DNA of 64,000 nt from Meconema thalassinum (GCA_946902985.2 OX336389.2:342276444-342340443); one strand, 5' to 3'; counted from the stretch's first letter, positions 31,850 through 43,702 are shown. Program-made: numbers and translations. The notes: generated by a model from the letters alone, not told the origin.

Positions 31850-32323
31850 GTACTCTGCTTTGTTAACAATACACTGGAGTTTGTGCAGCTGGTACTTCTC
31901 ACTCAATAAGATACACATGATTAAGGCAGATTATTGAACTTTACCGAGTGATGCAGTACTATTTGCACACTTTTCTTGAACCTTCGACTCCCTAGATTTG
32001 GATCGCCCAGGCTCGGTAAACTTCGTAATTGTAACTGGCAACTTAAACTGTGAAAGCAATTTCAGCCAGATGAGCATGCAAATGTCCAACTCCTTGTGAA
32101 CTGACAGCAAACAAACTGTGATGAACTGTTTGGAAAGACATATATAACTACACTCACAAAAATTACTAAAACTTAACTTCATATGCAAATTAAAAAGTGA
32201 TTTCAGAAATAATATTATTGGAACTGTTTTAATTTTAAATATGTTGCATGTACCTGCACCTTTCATGCTCTATTCAAAATGTTGAGTGCCTAAAACCTTG
32301 TCACTTTATTACAATATTGCACA

Positions 32324-33706
32324 TGCGAAGGTAAGTCATTAAATAAGTCGCAAATGTCTGTGTACCTTATACCATGTTTAAAGTATGTTTTCACCAAATA
32401 GCAGCATATGTATGCTGGTCATAGAGGCTGCGTAACATCGCGCAGGCCCGTGGTTAATCAGTGGCAGCAAGTGCAAGGTGACAGGTGTGCTGCAGGAGTG
32501 TGCGGTCATGCGATTTTTGGGGGCCAAAAGGACTGTCCATAGGAAACGTGCATTGCAAAATGTGTCCCATGTATGGTGACAACTGTTTATCATGGAAAGC
32601 TGTGTTCAATTGGATCCAGGATTTTAACAAGGAAAGGCGACGCATCAGAGATCGGGAGCATCCTGGTCGTCCTGCGGTGGTGGCAACTGTAAACACAGTG
32701 CAGCGTATGCAACAGATCATTCAAAACGACTGGCGTGTGACAGTCAATGACGTAGTGCATGCTGTAGGCTGTTCGTGTGGAACCACTTACATCATCCATG
32801 AGCAGTTAAAATTGCACAAAGTTTGTGCACAGTTGGTGCCCCACCAGTTGACTGAGGAACACAAATGAACAGAATGGGTCTGTCCTTGCAGCACCTCACT
32901 TGGTATACTCAGGAAGGAGAGGACTATATGGCATAAATTGTGTTACAGGGGACGAGTCTTGGGTTGACCACTTTCAACCGGAAACCAAACGAGCGTCTTT
33001 TGAATGGAAACATCCCATCTCCCTTACAAAAACAAAAGTTCAAGACCATTCACTCAGCCCGTAAGGTTATGCTCACCGTGTTTTGGGATATGCAAGGGGT
33101 CGTACTGATGAAATTTCAGCCTCATGGTGAAACGGTGAATGCCGTGTTGTATTGCACCAATCTGTGGGAACTCCATCAGGCCATTTGCTGCAAACGACCT
33201 GACCTCCTGACAACGGGAGTGATCCTTCTGGATGACAATGCCCGCCCTTACACTGCAATACAAACACAGGAGCTGTTACGAACATTTCATTAGGAACTCT
33301 TGGAACATCCACCCTACACTACTCGCTTAGCCTCCAGTGACTTTCTTCTGTCCGGGCCCCTAAAATCTCATTTGGTAATTATTCCCACCAATTCTGTCAC
33401 ATTGCAAATGTTCTCTGGTAGTCCTGTTCTCGAACGCTGTGAATGAACTGTTGCGATCCTAAAATCTCATTTGGGTGGCCAATGTTTTGAAACTGATGAT
33501 GCCGTAGTCCAAGAGGTTACACATTGGCTGTGACAGCAACTAAAAGACTTCCTTGCTGCCATCTATCAAGGATTTGTAAAGAGATGGGATAAGTGTCTGA
33601 ATATACAGGGTAACTATGTAGAAAAGTGAAATATATGTCAGGACGTTACGTTGAGTGTTATTGCCTCTATCTCGTTTTGCGACTTATTTATTGACTTACC
33701 CTCGTA
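32324..33706 (+). mobile_element. Mariner-like DNA transposon, decayed
   Basis: Terminal inverted repeats: GGTAAGTCATTAAATAAGTC at the left and its counterpart GACTTATTTATTGACTTACC at the right (33681-33700). The right end abuts TA. The interior carries the transposase remnant below. Confidence 0.8.
32485..33500 (+). pseudogene. Mariner transposase, broken
   Basis: N-terminal helix-turn-helix region (FNWIQDFNKERRR, DREHPGRPAVV) followed by IIHEQLKLHKVCAQLVPHQL, typical of mariner. After stops and frameshifts the catalytic motifs appear in other frames: TGDESW near 32951, LLDDNARPYTA near 33230 and a degraded HPPY...SSDF near 33306, matching a DD34D layout. Several stops make it inactive. Confidence 0.8.
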
Positions 33707-33970
33707 TATAGATCTCAATGTCCACTTTTCAAGTGTATAAGATTTGAAATACTTCAGTTCTACACCTCTGCTTGGAGTAGATCACTTATAATCAGTTGAA
33801 CATAGCACTAATTTACTACAGCTATATTGCTGCTTAAGTAAGTAGCACATCTAATGTATAGACATTCAAGCAAAGAATACGTGCACCCTTGGAAATTGCA
33901 CAGTTTTTCTTCTTGTTCAGTTCTCGAGCCCAGAGCCATACCTCACAGAATGAGTAGAGTAACCTTGTAA

Positions 33971-35251
33971 TACACCGGCCAACAAAATAAATCATATATC
34001 AAGAAAGAATTGTTGGTTTACAACACACTTCAGCATACAGTTACATTTCAGACCGATAGTCATATGATGTGTTGGAAAGTAATTAGCTGAATAGTCTTGC
34101 CACCACAGGCAGTACACCTGCCACCATGCAAGGCCTATAAAAGGGCTGACAAAGGCTACTAAAATGCAGTTGTTCCTGGTTGCATAAACCTAGTAAACCA
34201 TTCCGAGTGCATTTACCCATTTATGAGAACTAGAGCTGGGATGCATTATTGGGCTGCACGAGGCTGAATGGTCTTATTGGCAAATCAAACATCAGCTAGG
34301 CCATTCAGATTAGACTGTTTGGACGTGTTCAGACCAGTGAATGCGTGAGGGTGCACACACATGGCAACAGGGCTCAGGATGCCCTCTATGGACCACCAAG
34401 AGAGACGATAGTTGGATCATCTGAGAAGCACTTGTAGATTCAACTGCTTCGGAGCCCACCATCCAGAGACAGGCGACACCATTGCTACAGGCTCATGTCA
34501 GCCTGCAGCATTTCCAGAGCTTGGCTGAAGGGAATTGGGTCACACAGCACCCATTACGTGTCCTGCCATTGACATCCACCCACCATCACCTCTATCTGCA
34601 ATGTTGTTGGAACCGGGTTGTCTGTAGTAACAAATCCAGGTTCTACGAGTGCTCCAACAATGACTGTGTTCGTATCTGGAGATCTCGTAGTGCGTACCTC
34701 AATCCAGCATTTTCTGTGGCATGTCACACTGCCCCAAGGGGGCCATCAAACATACAACAGGCAGTCATGCCTAATAGGGCTACAAGGGTCAATAATGGTA
34801 CAGTGCTGTGCGCAAAATATCCTTTGCACTCGTGGCAGAGTACCCATGCGGTCTATTCCAGCAGGATAACTTTCAACCGTAAACAGCAAAGGTGGCACAG
34901 GACTGCCTCCAAAACGTTGGCCCACTCAATCCCCAGATTTGTGACAAATCAAACATGTCTGGGACCACCTGGGATGCCAACTGCCAGAGCCACAGAGCAC
35001 ACGAGATCTCGAGAACCAGTTGGAGCAAATATGGACTGATATGCAATACGATACCATACAAAACCTGAATGTCTCCATACCTACCCATATCCAAGCTAGA
35101 GCCTCCATGCAGGTGGTCAGTGTTTTGTGATACTAGTGGTAGTTTGGCTTTGATATTGTAGGAATTTATGCACATAAATGTTACAATAATCCATAACCAG
35201 TTTCATGCAATTTCTACAGTTGGTGCGTGAATTTTTGTGTTGGACAGTGTA
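33971..35251 (+). mobile_element. Tc1-like DNA transposon, decayed
   Basis: Ends TACACCGGCCAACAAAATAA and, on the other strand, TACACTGTCCAACACAAAAA form Tc1-style inverted repeats. The interior has WNRVVCSNKSRF, RIWRSRS and YLNPAF, matching the DDE domain around the first catalytic residue; the usual SDESRF has become SNKSRF. The reading frame is broken in several places. Confidence 0.75.
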
Positions 35252-36231
35252 CATACATACTTATAATTCCTGACACTGCTCGTGTAAACCTGCCGTTGGG
35301 ACTAGACTAATAAGGGGGGTGCTCATTCTTTGTTTGAGCGACTGTATATCTCTTCTAGCAATTTCAGGTTCAACCCTTTTGATGTTAATGATTATTTATC
35401 AGTCAAAGAATATTTGTTTAGGATGCCAGCTATTTTTACTCTCTCAGCACACTGTTAAGGTGAGATTTAAGAATATTAAATTCTGTCTTTCTAGATGCAG
35501 ATTCCTCCCTGTTTACATTACTTACCAGCTTCATGTTTAATCAGAACAGCAGTAGACTAATTTTGAAACTTCTGTGTGTTCTATACACATATTAGCAGTC
35601 AGTTCTCAAAAGCTCCAAGTCTATCTCGCTTCACGCTCAGTCTGAAGAGGAAAATTTCTCACTGCTGCTTCTAAGGAGTGCTTCAGAGTCTCAATATTAG
35701 ATCGTCCCTTCTAAAAGACATACCAAAGCTTATGGTTAAGGAGTTGAGGTCAGGGCTGCAAGAGGGCCTAATTTTGGGAGTGTAAAGCTATGGACATTTG
35801 TCCCAAGACACTTTGTGATGACTATGCCTTGTGTGCTACTGGAAATCCCAGTTTTCATTTTAAAACATTAAGGTGTTTAAAACCTTCATGACTGAGTCCA
35901 GCATTGTTCGTTCATACACTCTGGCCAGTTTTTACATCCTTTTCACAGAAATGTGGTTTGCGCTACCCCTTCATAACTGATGCCACAACAAACCTTAATC
36001 AAAGCTGGACGAGAGACTTTCTGGATCTTAATAACCCTCTCCTAAGCTTCTCTAGAACTTAACGCACTACATGATTTTGGTAGTTAAAACTGTGTCTAAA
36101 TGTCTTTTTGTGTGCTACGTTCAATAGACATGAATTATTTACTTTGTACTTCAAACATACACTTTGAATCTTTTGAACACTATATGTGATGCTTTAATAA
36201 CTATTGTATGGTATTTTTAATTTTCCAATAG

Positions 36232-36369
36232 TCCAAGGCATCTCTGCGGTCCTTGAGGAAAGTGCAGATGCAGCTGGAAGAAGATATCAATATTAAGACC
36301 AATACCCTGAAGTTAGATGAAGTTGACTGTATGACACTCCGACAAAGCATGGATTTTCATGAATATTAA
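36232..36369 (+). CDS. Tektin-like protein, last coding exon
   Basis: After CCAATAG the frame reads SKASLRSLRKVQMQLEEDIN, then IKTNTLKLDEVDCMTLRQSM and ends at TAA 36367-36369. The LEEDI.IKTNTL..DE..CM.LR pattern is the conserved C-terminal signature of tektins and looks closest to tektin-1 to me. Phase 0 joins it to the exon ending at 27667. The 3' UTR has AATAAA at 36627-36632. Codons and splice sites look healthy, so this is probably a live host gene whose introns have filled with transposons. Confidence 0.75.
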   Translation, partial: SKASLRSLRKVQMQLEEDINIKTNTLKLDEVDCMTLRQSMDFHEY

Positions 36370-36626
36370 CACTGGAATGTTGCTGTTCTACTACACATAA
36401 CATTCAGGAATCTTAAATCAGATGAATTTTCTACTCGGTACTATCTTATTGGTACAGAATGTAATGTGGCAAGCAACATTCAATATTATGAATCTATGAA
36501 AGAAATCAAACTGAGGCTTTAAAACAGAACTTTGTCAATCACTGTATCAATGTCCTTGATAATATTTGTTATACATGTATTATTTTACTACCAGCCATAA
36601 GTAATGTGCAAAATTACTAATGCAGC

Positions 36627-36632
36627 AATAAA
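36627..36632 (+). terminator. Polyadenylation signal of the tektin-like gene
   Basis: AATAAA about 260 bases after the stop codon. Confidence 0.6.
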
Positions 36633-36764
36633 ACTTTGCAAAATTCAGTCACATTATTTATACCACAACCTTCATCAAAAAAATTGTCCCAACTGTATAA
36701 TTTCCTACTAATGAGATAATTATAAAAAAGTTAAAAAAATGTTATGAATATAACAACCCTTTCA

Positions 36765-36965
36765 ACTGCTGTGGTTTTAGAGATACTGGAGTCCCAACAC
36801 TTTGTACTGGAAGGGGATCTTTAACATGCTAGTAAATCTACTAACATGAGGTTGTCACATTTTCATCGGACCGAGTTGGGATCAAAACTGCAATCTTGGG
36901 TTTAGAAGGCCCACTCAGTCCGACAAACAAATATTGTAGCAAACTAAGGTGCACAGCACATCATA
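36765..36965 (-). mobile_element. tRNA-derived SINE, diverged
   Basis: On the minus strand: a head with GGCCTTCTAAACCCAAG and B-box-like TTTTGATCCCAAC, then TAGCATGTTAAAGATCCCC, the same body as the SINE at 17383-17608. Confidence 0.65.
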
Positions 36966-37029
36966 TGAAAGAGTTATTACTTACTAATTCATGTGGTAAG
37001 TCTTGCACCGGAAAAAGCTTACAGCCACC

Positions 37030-37095
37030 AGCTCGATGATTGATTATTATTGTTTTAAGGGGTGGAACTATGAGGTCATCTGCCCCTAGCCTCCA
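37030..37095 (-). mobile_element. Retroelement 3'-end stub
   Basis: TTATTGTTTTAAGGGGTGGA matches the stub at 7666-7729 and the left end of the repeat at 53160. Confidence 0.5.
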
Positions 37096-37180
37096 GCTCT
37101 AATTCAATGATTCTGTACCAAGTCATTGTGGGTTCTGGTCAAAAACCTGATTTCTCCCTAGAGAAATTTGAAATTGAAAT

Positions 37181-37510
37181 GAAAAAAATCCACAGCCTGC
37201 TTCCAGTCTCCGACCGGGTCAGGAATGGAATGAATGAAGCCCCCATCTAGCGGCGAGGATATGAACTGTGCCGGCTGCCGAGGCCTGACGCACTCCTCTG
37301 GGGCAGTGATTAAATGAATGACAGATGAAATGTGATGATAGTGGAGAGTGTTGCTGGAATGAAATTTTGACAGGGAAAACCGGAGTACCCGGAGAAAAAC
37401 CTGTCTGCCTCAGTTCTGTCCAGCACAGATCTCACATGGAGTGACCGGGATTTGAACCACGGACCCAGCGGTGAGAGGCCGGCGTGCTGCCGCCTAAGCC
37501 ACGGAGGCTC
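37181..37510 (-). mobile_element. tRNA-derived SINE, family with 55194-55527
   Basis: Flanked by TTGAAATTGAAAT at 37168-37180 and 37511-37523. On the minus strand, CCTCCGTGGCTTAGGCGGCA contains the A box and GTGGTTCAAATCCCGGTC the B box. It matches the plus-strand copy at 55194-55527 over its whole length. Confidence 0.9.
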
Positions 37511-37674
37511 TTGAAATTGAAATACGAGTTTGAAATTGTTGCTTTGTATTTTATCTTGAAGTTGGTCATAAACACAAAACTTTTTTCCCACCACATTCAA
37601 TGTTTACTGAAGAGAGAGTTCTGAGAAAAGACTAATACAAGATATGAAAATTGGCAGATTATTTCTTCACGGAA

Positions 37675-37917
37675 CTATTTCTTTCTAGCCAGACTCAGCA
37701 TCTGACCCACTCTGCAGTTAGAGTTGAAAATGCGACTGCAGTTGGGATTGTAACATGAATCTTCTGGTGCATTTAGCCATTTACACCAATGTGGCCAAGC
37801 CTTGACCAGGACACATTTCCAAGTTTGAGATGAAGAGAGTGCTGTGGTGCGGTTGATCATTTCTTGACTTCTTTCATTACATAAAGACAAATTGAACAAA
37901 CGTCCATCCAAGAGCTA
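37675..37917 (-). CDS. Possible terminal exon of an unknown host gene
   Basis: An acceptor-like TTAG precedes an open frame of ~80 codons: LLDGRLFNLSLCNERSQEM, then a Trp/Cys-rich stretch (TWKCVLVKAWPHWCKWLN, SCYNPNCSRIF) and a basic end LSLARKK-stop. I do not recognise it. The composition looks like protein, not repeat, and it would be convergent with the tektin-like gene ~1 kb away. No other exon of it is visible, so it could also be a chance frame. Confidence 0.35.
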
Positions 37918-38352
37918 ACTGGAGTTTTAATAATAGGAGAATTCATATTTCTAGAGTATTTAATCTACTTGGACTACATTCCTGTGATATATATACAGTG
38001 ACAAGCAGGAGTACCCATTCTTCGAGCAGCCTTTGGTACTTATCAGCTCAAAAGTATCAATTTACGGTATCAATGTAGTTGTTTTTTCTTACCTGTTTAT
38101 CAATTAATTTCATAAATTAACTACTATTACCAAAACAAATGTTATAGCTCAACATACAGCTCAATCAGGGGTGTATATTAGGAGCTGTGGGGGCTCCAGC
38201 CCCCAAGCCCCCGAAAAAAAGCCAAAATGTTAAGAATGTGTTGCTTTGGTAAAAGCATAAAATAATTGTTAATTTGGTTGTACCATAATCTTAACTTATT
38301 GGCTTAGGGGGGGTTAACATCACAGAAGTGACAAAGAGGTAATCTGACATTT

Positions 38353-41049
38353 TACGGATTGGAGCGTGGAATGTTAGAAGTCTGCTAGGAAGTGGAAGGT
38401 TAGAAAACTTAGAAAGGGAAATGGATAGGTTGAGGTTGCATTTGGTTGGGATTAGTGAAATGCGCTGGCAGGAAGAACAGGACTTTTGGTCAGGAGACTA
38501 TAGGGTCAATAGCACTAAATCAAACAATGGCCAAGCAGGGGTTGGTCACATATTGAGTAAAATGCGTAAACATTGACCATTATGGCAATGGTAATAATTA
38601 ATAACCGTGTTGACTGATAGTATTCTCTTATTAAAACCGCCTAGTCAAACACTAAAGAAACGTTTAATTACATTACTAAACGTACATGTTTCGGTATTTC
38701 ATCGATACCTTCCTCAGCGTGATTGATATTAAATCTTAAACCTAGTTAACAAAGACAAAAAGAAATGGATATCCTTACAAAAATTGTTTTAAATCAAAAA
38801 TGGAAAAGCTTGCAAATAATTAAATGCCATGTATTAAAAAATGATAGTAAAAGGATGCTATTAAAATATGAGATCTACCTTATAAACTGCCTACGTCAAT
38901 ACTCCAATAATTTTGATAAAAAAACTGTAGTGACAGAAGCCTTACATAAATTGTTTTAAATCAATAATGGAAAAGCTTGCAAATAATTAAATGCCGTGTG
39001 TTAAAAAATGATAGTAAAAAGATGCTATTAAAATATGAGATCTACCTTATAAACTGCCTACGTCAATACTCCAATAATTTTGATCGAAAAACTGTAGTGA
39101 CAGAAGATGTCGCTGTCAGAAGAATGAAGAAGCGCAAAGGATGTAGGTCAAATTGTCGCTTCAAAACGGAACAAAAATTTTGTAATCCAGTCCTCCAACC
39201 TAAAACTTCAGTTGATTCCCAACTTAATGGCCCACTCTGTTGTTATAGTTGCTTAATGGGTGACGCAATGTGCAGGCTATTTACCAAACACAGTAATCAA
39301 GTATATTACCCAGTGTCGACTTTAGGTGGAATACTGTTACGAGGAACGTAATAGTTTACGGTATTACCTTCTCCTAAACTTCCATGACTCAGTTGGTGTG
39401 TATAGGGCAATACAATGTGCAGGTTATTAACCAAAGCGTGTCGTTTTTCTTGTACAAGTGACGATTCACGACTTGTAACAGTGCTATAACGTTTACCATG
39501 TCAACTAAAGCATACAGTTTTTATCTATTTAACTTTTGCTTCATCTCGGCTTCTTAGATCGTTCTTCTCAATCGCTTCTTTATTCACTTTGATTTGCTTG
39601 TTTGTTGTTACAATCTGCCAATGTTATTTTATAGCTTGTAATAAATGATCTGCACACTGTGTTGCCCAGTACACATAATATAGCAGAGAGAGCCAACAAA
39701 TAAGAACCAACTGAGTCATTGAACTGTAGGAGAAGGCAATACCGTAAACTATTACGTTCCTCATAACAGTATTCCACCTGAAGACGACACTGGGTAATAT
39801 GCTTGATTGCTGTGTTTGGTTAATAACCTGCACATTGTATTGCCCTATACACACCAACTGAGTCATGGAAGTTTAGGAGAAGGTAATACCGTAAACTATT
39901 ACGTTCCTCGTAACAGTATTCCACCTAAAGTCGACACTGGGTAATATACTTGATTGCTGTGTTTGGTAAATAGCCTGCACATTGCATCACCCATTAAGCA
40001 ACTATAACAACAGAGTGGGCCATTAAGTTGGGAATCGACTGAAGTTTTAGGTTGGAGGACTGGATTACAACATTTTTGTTCCGTTTTGAAGCGACAATTT
40101 GACCTACATCCTTTGCGATTCTTCATTCCTCTGACAGCGACTTCTTCTGTCACTACAGTTTTTCGATCAAAATTATTGGAGTATTGACGTAGGCAGTTTA
40201 TAAGGTAGATCTCATATTTTAATAGCATCTTTTTACTATCATTTTTTAATACATGGCATTTAATTATTTGCAAGCTTTTCCATTTTTGATTTAAAACCAT
40301 TTTTGTAAGGATATCCATTTCTATTTGGCTTTGTTAACTAGGTTTAAGATTTAATATCAATCACGCTGAGGAAGGTATCAATGAAATACCGAAACATGTA
40401 CGTTTAGTAATGTAATTAAACGTTTCTTTAGTGTTTGACTAGGCGGTTTTAATAAGAGAATACATATTGAGTAGGAATCTTGGACAGCGGGTGGAATATT
40501 ATGAGCAATATAGTGTCCGGATTATTGTAGCAAAATCAATACAAAACCTACGTGCACCACAGTGGTACAAGCCTACCAGTCAAGCTGACGATGAAGATGT
40601 TGAAAAGGTCTACGAAGAAATAGATGAAATTCTAAGGTATATCAAGGATGATGAAAATGTTATAGTAATGGGAGATTGGAATGCTGTGGTAGGAAACTGA
40701 AGAGAAGGGAAGATAGAAGGAGATTTCGGATTAGGTGAAAGGAATGATCGAGGAAGCAGGTTGATGGAATTTTGTACCGAGCACGAGTTGGTCATAGCTA
40801 ATACCTTATAATAACCACAATAGAAGAATATACACATGGATGAGACCAAGAGATACAGGACGTTACCAAATCGATTTCATTATGGTCAAGCAGAGGTTTC
40901 GAAACCAGATTTTGGATTGTAAAGCATATCCCGGTGCTGACATAAAATCTGGTTGTTATGAAATGCAGATTAAAGTTGAAGAAACTGAAGAAAAGTCAAA
41001 AGCCAAAAGGGTGGGCAATAGACAGACTGAAAGAGAAGGATGTAAATGA
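38353..41049 (+). pseudogene. LINE 1 AP-endonuclease domain, split
   Basis: Left part 38353-38560: RIGAWNVRSLLGSGRLENL, then HLVGISEMRWQ, the start of an apurinic-type endonuclease. After the insertion it resumes at 40474 with NLGQRVEYYEQY and reaches VMGDWNAVVGN, then a stop (40698). Later frames give NDRGSRLMEFC and RYQIDFIMVKQRF. The domain nicks target DNA in LINE retrotransposition; stops and the insertion make this copy dead. Confidence 0.8.
38561..40461. mobile_element. Inverted-repeat element, possibly Penelope-like, inserted in LINE 1
   Basis: Target duplication ACATATTGAGTA at 38549-38560 and 40462-40473. Arms (~38620-39435 and ~39822-40461) begin TATTCTCTTATTAAAACCGC. About 59 unpaired bases lie only at the left end. 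The left arm has a ~182-bp tandem duplication (about 38770-39110). The centre repeats part of the arm again. Both arms can encode the same ~140-residue frame (LLKYEIYLINCLRQYSNNF), whose function I do not know. Long inverted terminal copies, a one-sided extension and a 12-bp duplication fit a Penelope-like element, but no reverse transcriptase is present. Confidence 0.5.
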
Positions 41050-41080
41050 ATGATTCAAGAAGGGTCTAAAGGAAGGACTA

Positions 41081-43020
41081 ATGATAAACCCTAAACAAAC
41101 TTCAATTGCAGATGAATGGGCACTTCTGAAGAATGAAATAACAAAATCCACAGAAGAAAACATTGGTAGGAAAGAAAGAATAGGTAGAAAACCATGGATC
41201 ACCCAGGGTATACTAGAATTGATGGATGAAAGGCGGAAACACAAAAATGTAAGAGATGAGAAGGGGAAAGCAGATTACAGACGTCTGAGAAATGAGGTTA
41301 ACAAGAAGTGCAAGGAAACGAAAGAAGAATGGCTGAAAGATAAATGTGCAGGTATAGAAAATTGTCTGAAATCAGGAAACATAGATACAGCTTATCGAAG
41401 GATTAAGAATACTTTTGGGGAAAAGAAGACTAAGTGCTGTAATATTAAGGACAAATGGAAAGCCTCTAACAGATAGGGAAGAAAAGGTTGAGAGATGGAA
41501 AGCTTATATAGAGTGTTTGTATAACGGAAAGGAGATTGAGAATCATGTAATGGAAAGGGAGGAGGAAATTGATGAGGATGCAAAAGGAGATTTAATATTG
41601 AGATCAGAATTTGAAAGAGCATTGGAAGACTTAAGCAGGAACAAAGCACCAGGCATAGTTGATATACCAATTGAGTTGCTACGCTGCATAGGAGATGAAG
41701 GTCTGATCAGGTTATTTCACTTGGTGTGTAGGATTTATGAGACAGGTGAGGTACCCTCTGATTTCAAGAAGAATGTTATCATCCCTATACCGAAGAAAGT
41801 GGGAGCTGACAGATGTAAAGATTACCGTACAATCAGCTTGATTACTCATGCTTCAAAGATCCTGTCAAGAATAATTTATAAGAGGATGGAAAGCCAGATA
41901 GAACGGAGTTGGGTGAAGACCAGTTTGGTATCAGGAGAAATGTAGGAACAAGGGAAGCTGTACTAAGTCTTAGGCTGATTTTGGAAGGTAGAATAAGGAA
42001 AGACAAGAGAACGTTCATGGCATTTGTAGACTTAGAAAAGGCTTTTGATAACGTTGATTGGACTAAATTGTTTGACATTTTGAAAATGATTGGAATAAAG
42101 TACAGGGATAGGAGGGTGATCTACAATCTATACAGAAACCAGACAGCAGTCATTCGAGCTGAAGGACATGAGAGAGAAGCTGGTATTCAGAAAGGTGTAA
42201 GGCAAAACTGCAAATTATCACCCATACTTTTCAATCTTTACATTGAACAAGCAATGAAGGAAATTGGAGAAAAATTTAAAGTGGGAGTGAAGATTCAAGG
42301 AGAAATAATTTCAACTCTGAGATTTGCCGATGACATCGTCATCTTGGCCGACACGCCTGAGGATTTGAGAGAGTATTTGAATGGTATGGACTCCGTCTTG
42401 AGGAAAGAATTCATTATGAAAATTAATAAATGTAAAACAAAAATATTGGAATGCAGCCGAATGAAATCGGAAAACTCTACGGACATTAAATTGGCAGGTG
42501 AAAAGCTGAAGGAAGTAGGAGACTTCTGTTACTTAGGAAGTAAAATAACCAGTGATGCCCGAAGCAAGGAGGATATAAAAAGTAGGTTGGCTCAGGCATG
42601 GAAAGCATTTCTACAGAAAAGGAATCTGTTGACATTGAATATAGATTTAGGTATTAGGAAGTAATTTTTGAAAGCCTTTGTCTGGAGCGTGGCACTCTAT
42701 GGAAGTGAAACTTGGACTATTGGTGCAGCAGAAAAGAAGAAAATTGAGGCATTTGAAATGTGGTGTTACAGGAGAATGATTAAGATCAGATGGGTAGATA
42801 GGGTGACAAACGAAGAGGTATTAAGACGAGTGGGAGAGGAGAGATGTTTCTGGCGACTGCTAATGAAGAAAAGAGATAGGTTGGTAGGACTCATACTAAG
42901 ACGCCCAGGAATAGCAAGCTTAGTTATGGAAGGAAGGGTCGAGGACAAGAACTGTAGGGGTAGACCAAGGTTAGAATATGTTTAAAAAGATTGCCTCGAA
43001 TGTAGGGTGTGGTAACTATG
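41081..43020 (+). pseudogene. LINE 1 reverse transcriptase and C-terminus, broken
   Basis: Linker and finger region at 41081-41945 (DLSRNKAPGIVDIPIELLR, VIIPIPKKVG, YRTISLITHASKILSRI), palm region at 41909-42664 (FVDLEKAFDNVDW, GVRQNCKLSPILFNLYIE, FADDIVILAD) and C-terminus from 42668 (YGSETWTIG, CRGRPRLEYV). The catalytic FADD is intact, but frames change at ~41470, ~41940 and 42664. The order and motifs match RTE-like endonuclease-reverse transcriptases. Confidence 0.85.
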
Positions 43021-43062
43021 TAGAGATGAAACGATTAGCTCAGGACAGGGAGGCATGGAGAT

Positions 43063-43460
43063 ACCGACAGTAGTGGCTACGTTGGCTAATGCGCAGCATT
43101 AGGTCATGGGGCTAAGCTCTCTGCTGACTCGGTAGACGCGTGGGTTCGAGCCCCACCGTCGGCCATCCTTGAAATGGTTTTCCGTGGTTTCCCATTTTCA
43201 ACACCAGGCAAATGCTGGGACGGTACCTTCTGACAGGCCACGGCCGCTTCCTTCCACATCCTTGCCCAGTTTCATTCACCATCATTCATTTCATCTCTCA
43301 TTAACTCCTCTCATGAGGTTGGCGTCAGGAAGGGCATCCGGCCGTGAAAACCATCGCCACAAAGACTTCCATCGCATCTCATCCCCGACCCCGTTGGAAA
43401 ACGGGAATAATAAGGGGTAGACATACATACATACGTGCATACATACATGCATACATACAT
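43063..43460 (+). mobile_element. tRNA-derived SINE inserted in LINE 1
   Basis: Perfect 18-bp duplication ACAGGGAGGCATGGAGAT at 43045-43062 and 43461-43478. B box GTGGGTTCGAGCCCCAC, central motif GGTTTTCCGTGGTTTCCCA with AGGCAAATGCTGGGACGGTA, then GCGTCAGGAAGGGCATCCGG and a CATA-rich tail. LINE 1 resumes directly after it. Confidence 0.92.
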
Positions 43461-43539
43461 ACAGGGAGGCATGGAGATTTGCATCAAACCAGTCAAATGA
43501 CTGAAGACTCAAACAATATAAAAATATTAAGATTGAAAT

Positions 43540-43687
43540 TAGACTTCCTCGTGGTGTAGGGGCTACCATTCTTAGCTGCCGCCCCAGAGGTCCGAATTCG
43601 ATTCCTGGCTCTGCCAAGAAATTTTAATTCTGGTCTGAGGGTTGGAACGGGGTATATTCAGCCTTGTGAAGCAAAACATAGAATTCT
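43540..43687 (+). mobile_element. tRNA-derived SINE head, cut by LINE 2
   Basis: TCCTCGTGGTGTAGGGGCTA (A box) and GGTCCGAATTCGATTCCTGG (B box) at tRNA spacing. The body runs into the LINE 2 target site; its remainder may continue after 46609. Confidence 0.65.
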
Positions 43688-43702
43688 ACAATATGGTCAT
43701 CA

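Larger units (their letters stand above)
27668..36231 (+). other. 8.6-kb tektin-like intron filled with repeats
   Basis: GT at 27668 and AG at 36230-36231 bound it. It contains the dispersed repeat, transposase fragment, tandem array, palindrome, mariner and Tc1 remnant listed here. Between about 28624-29530, 30110-30678, 31850-32323 and 35252-36231 I see nothing else definite. Confidence 0.65.
38353..43525 (+). mobile_element. RTE-like LINE 1, interrupted twice
   Basis: Endonuclease and reverse transcriptase fragments in order on the plus strand. It is split by an inverted-repeat element at 38561-40461 and a SINE at 43063-43460, both with matching target duplications. Its 3' end is near 43525 (GACTGAAGACTCAAAC). 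Confidence 0.8.
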
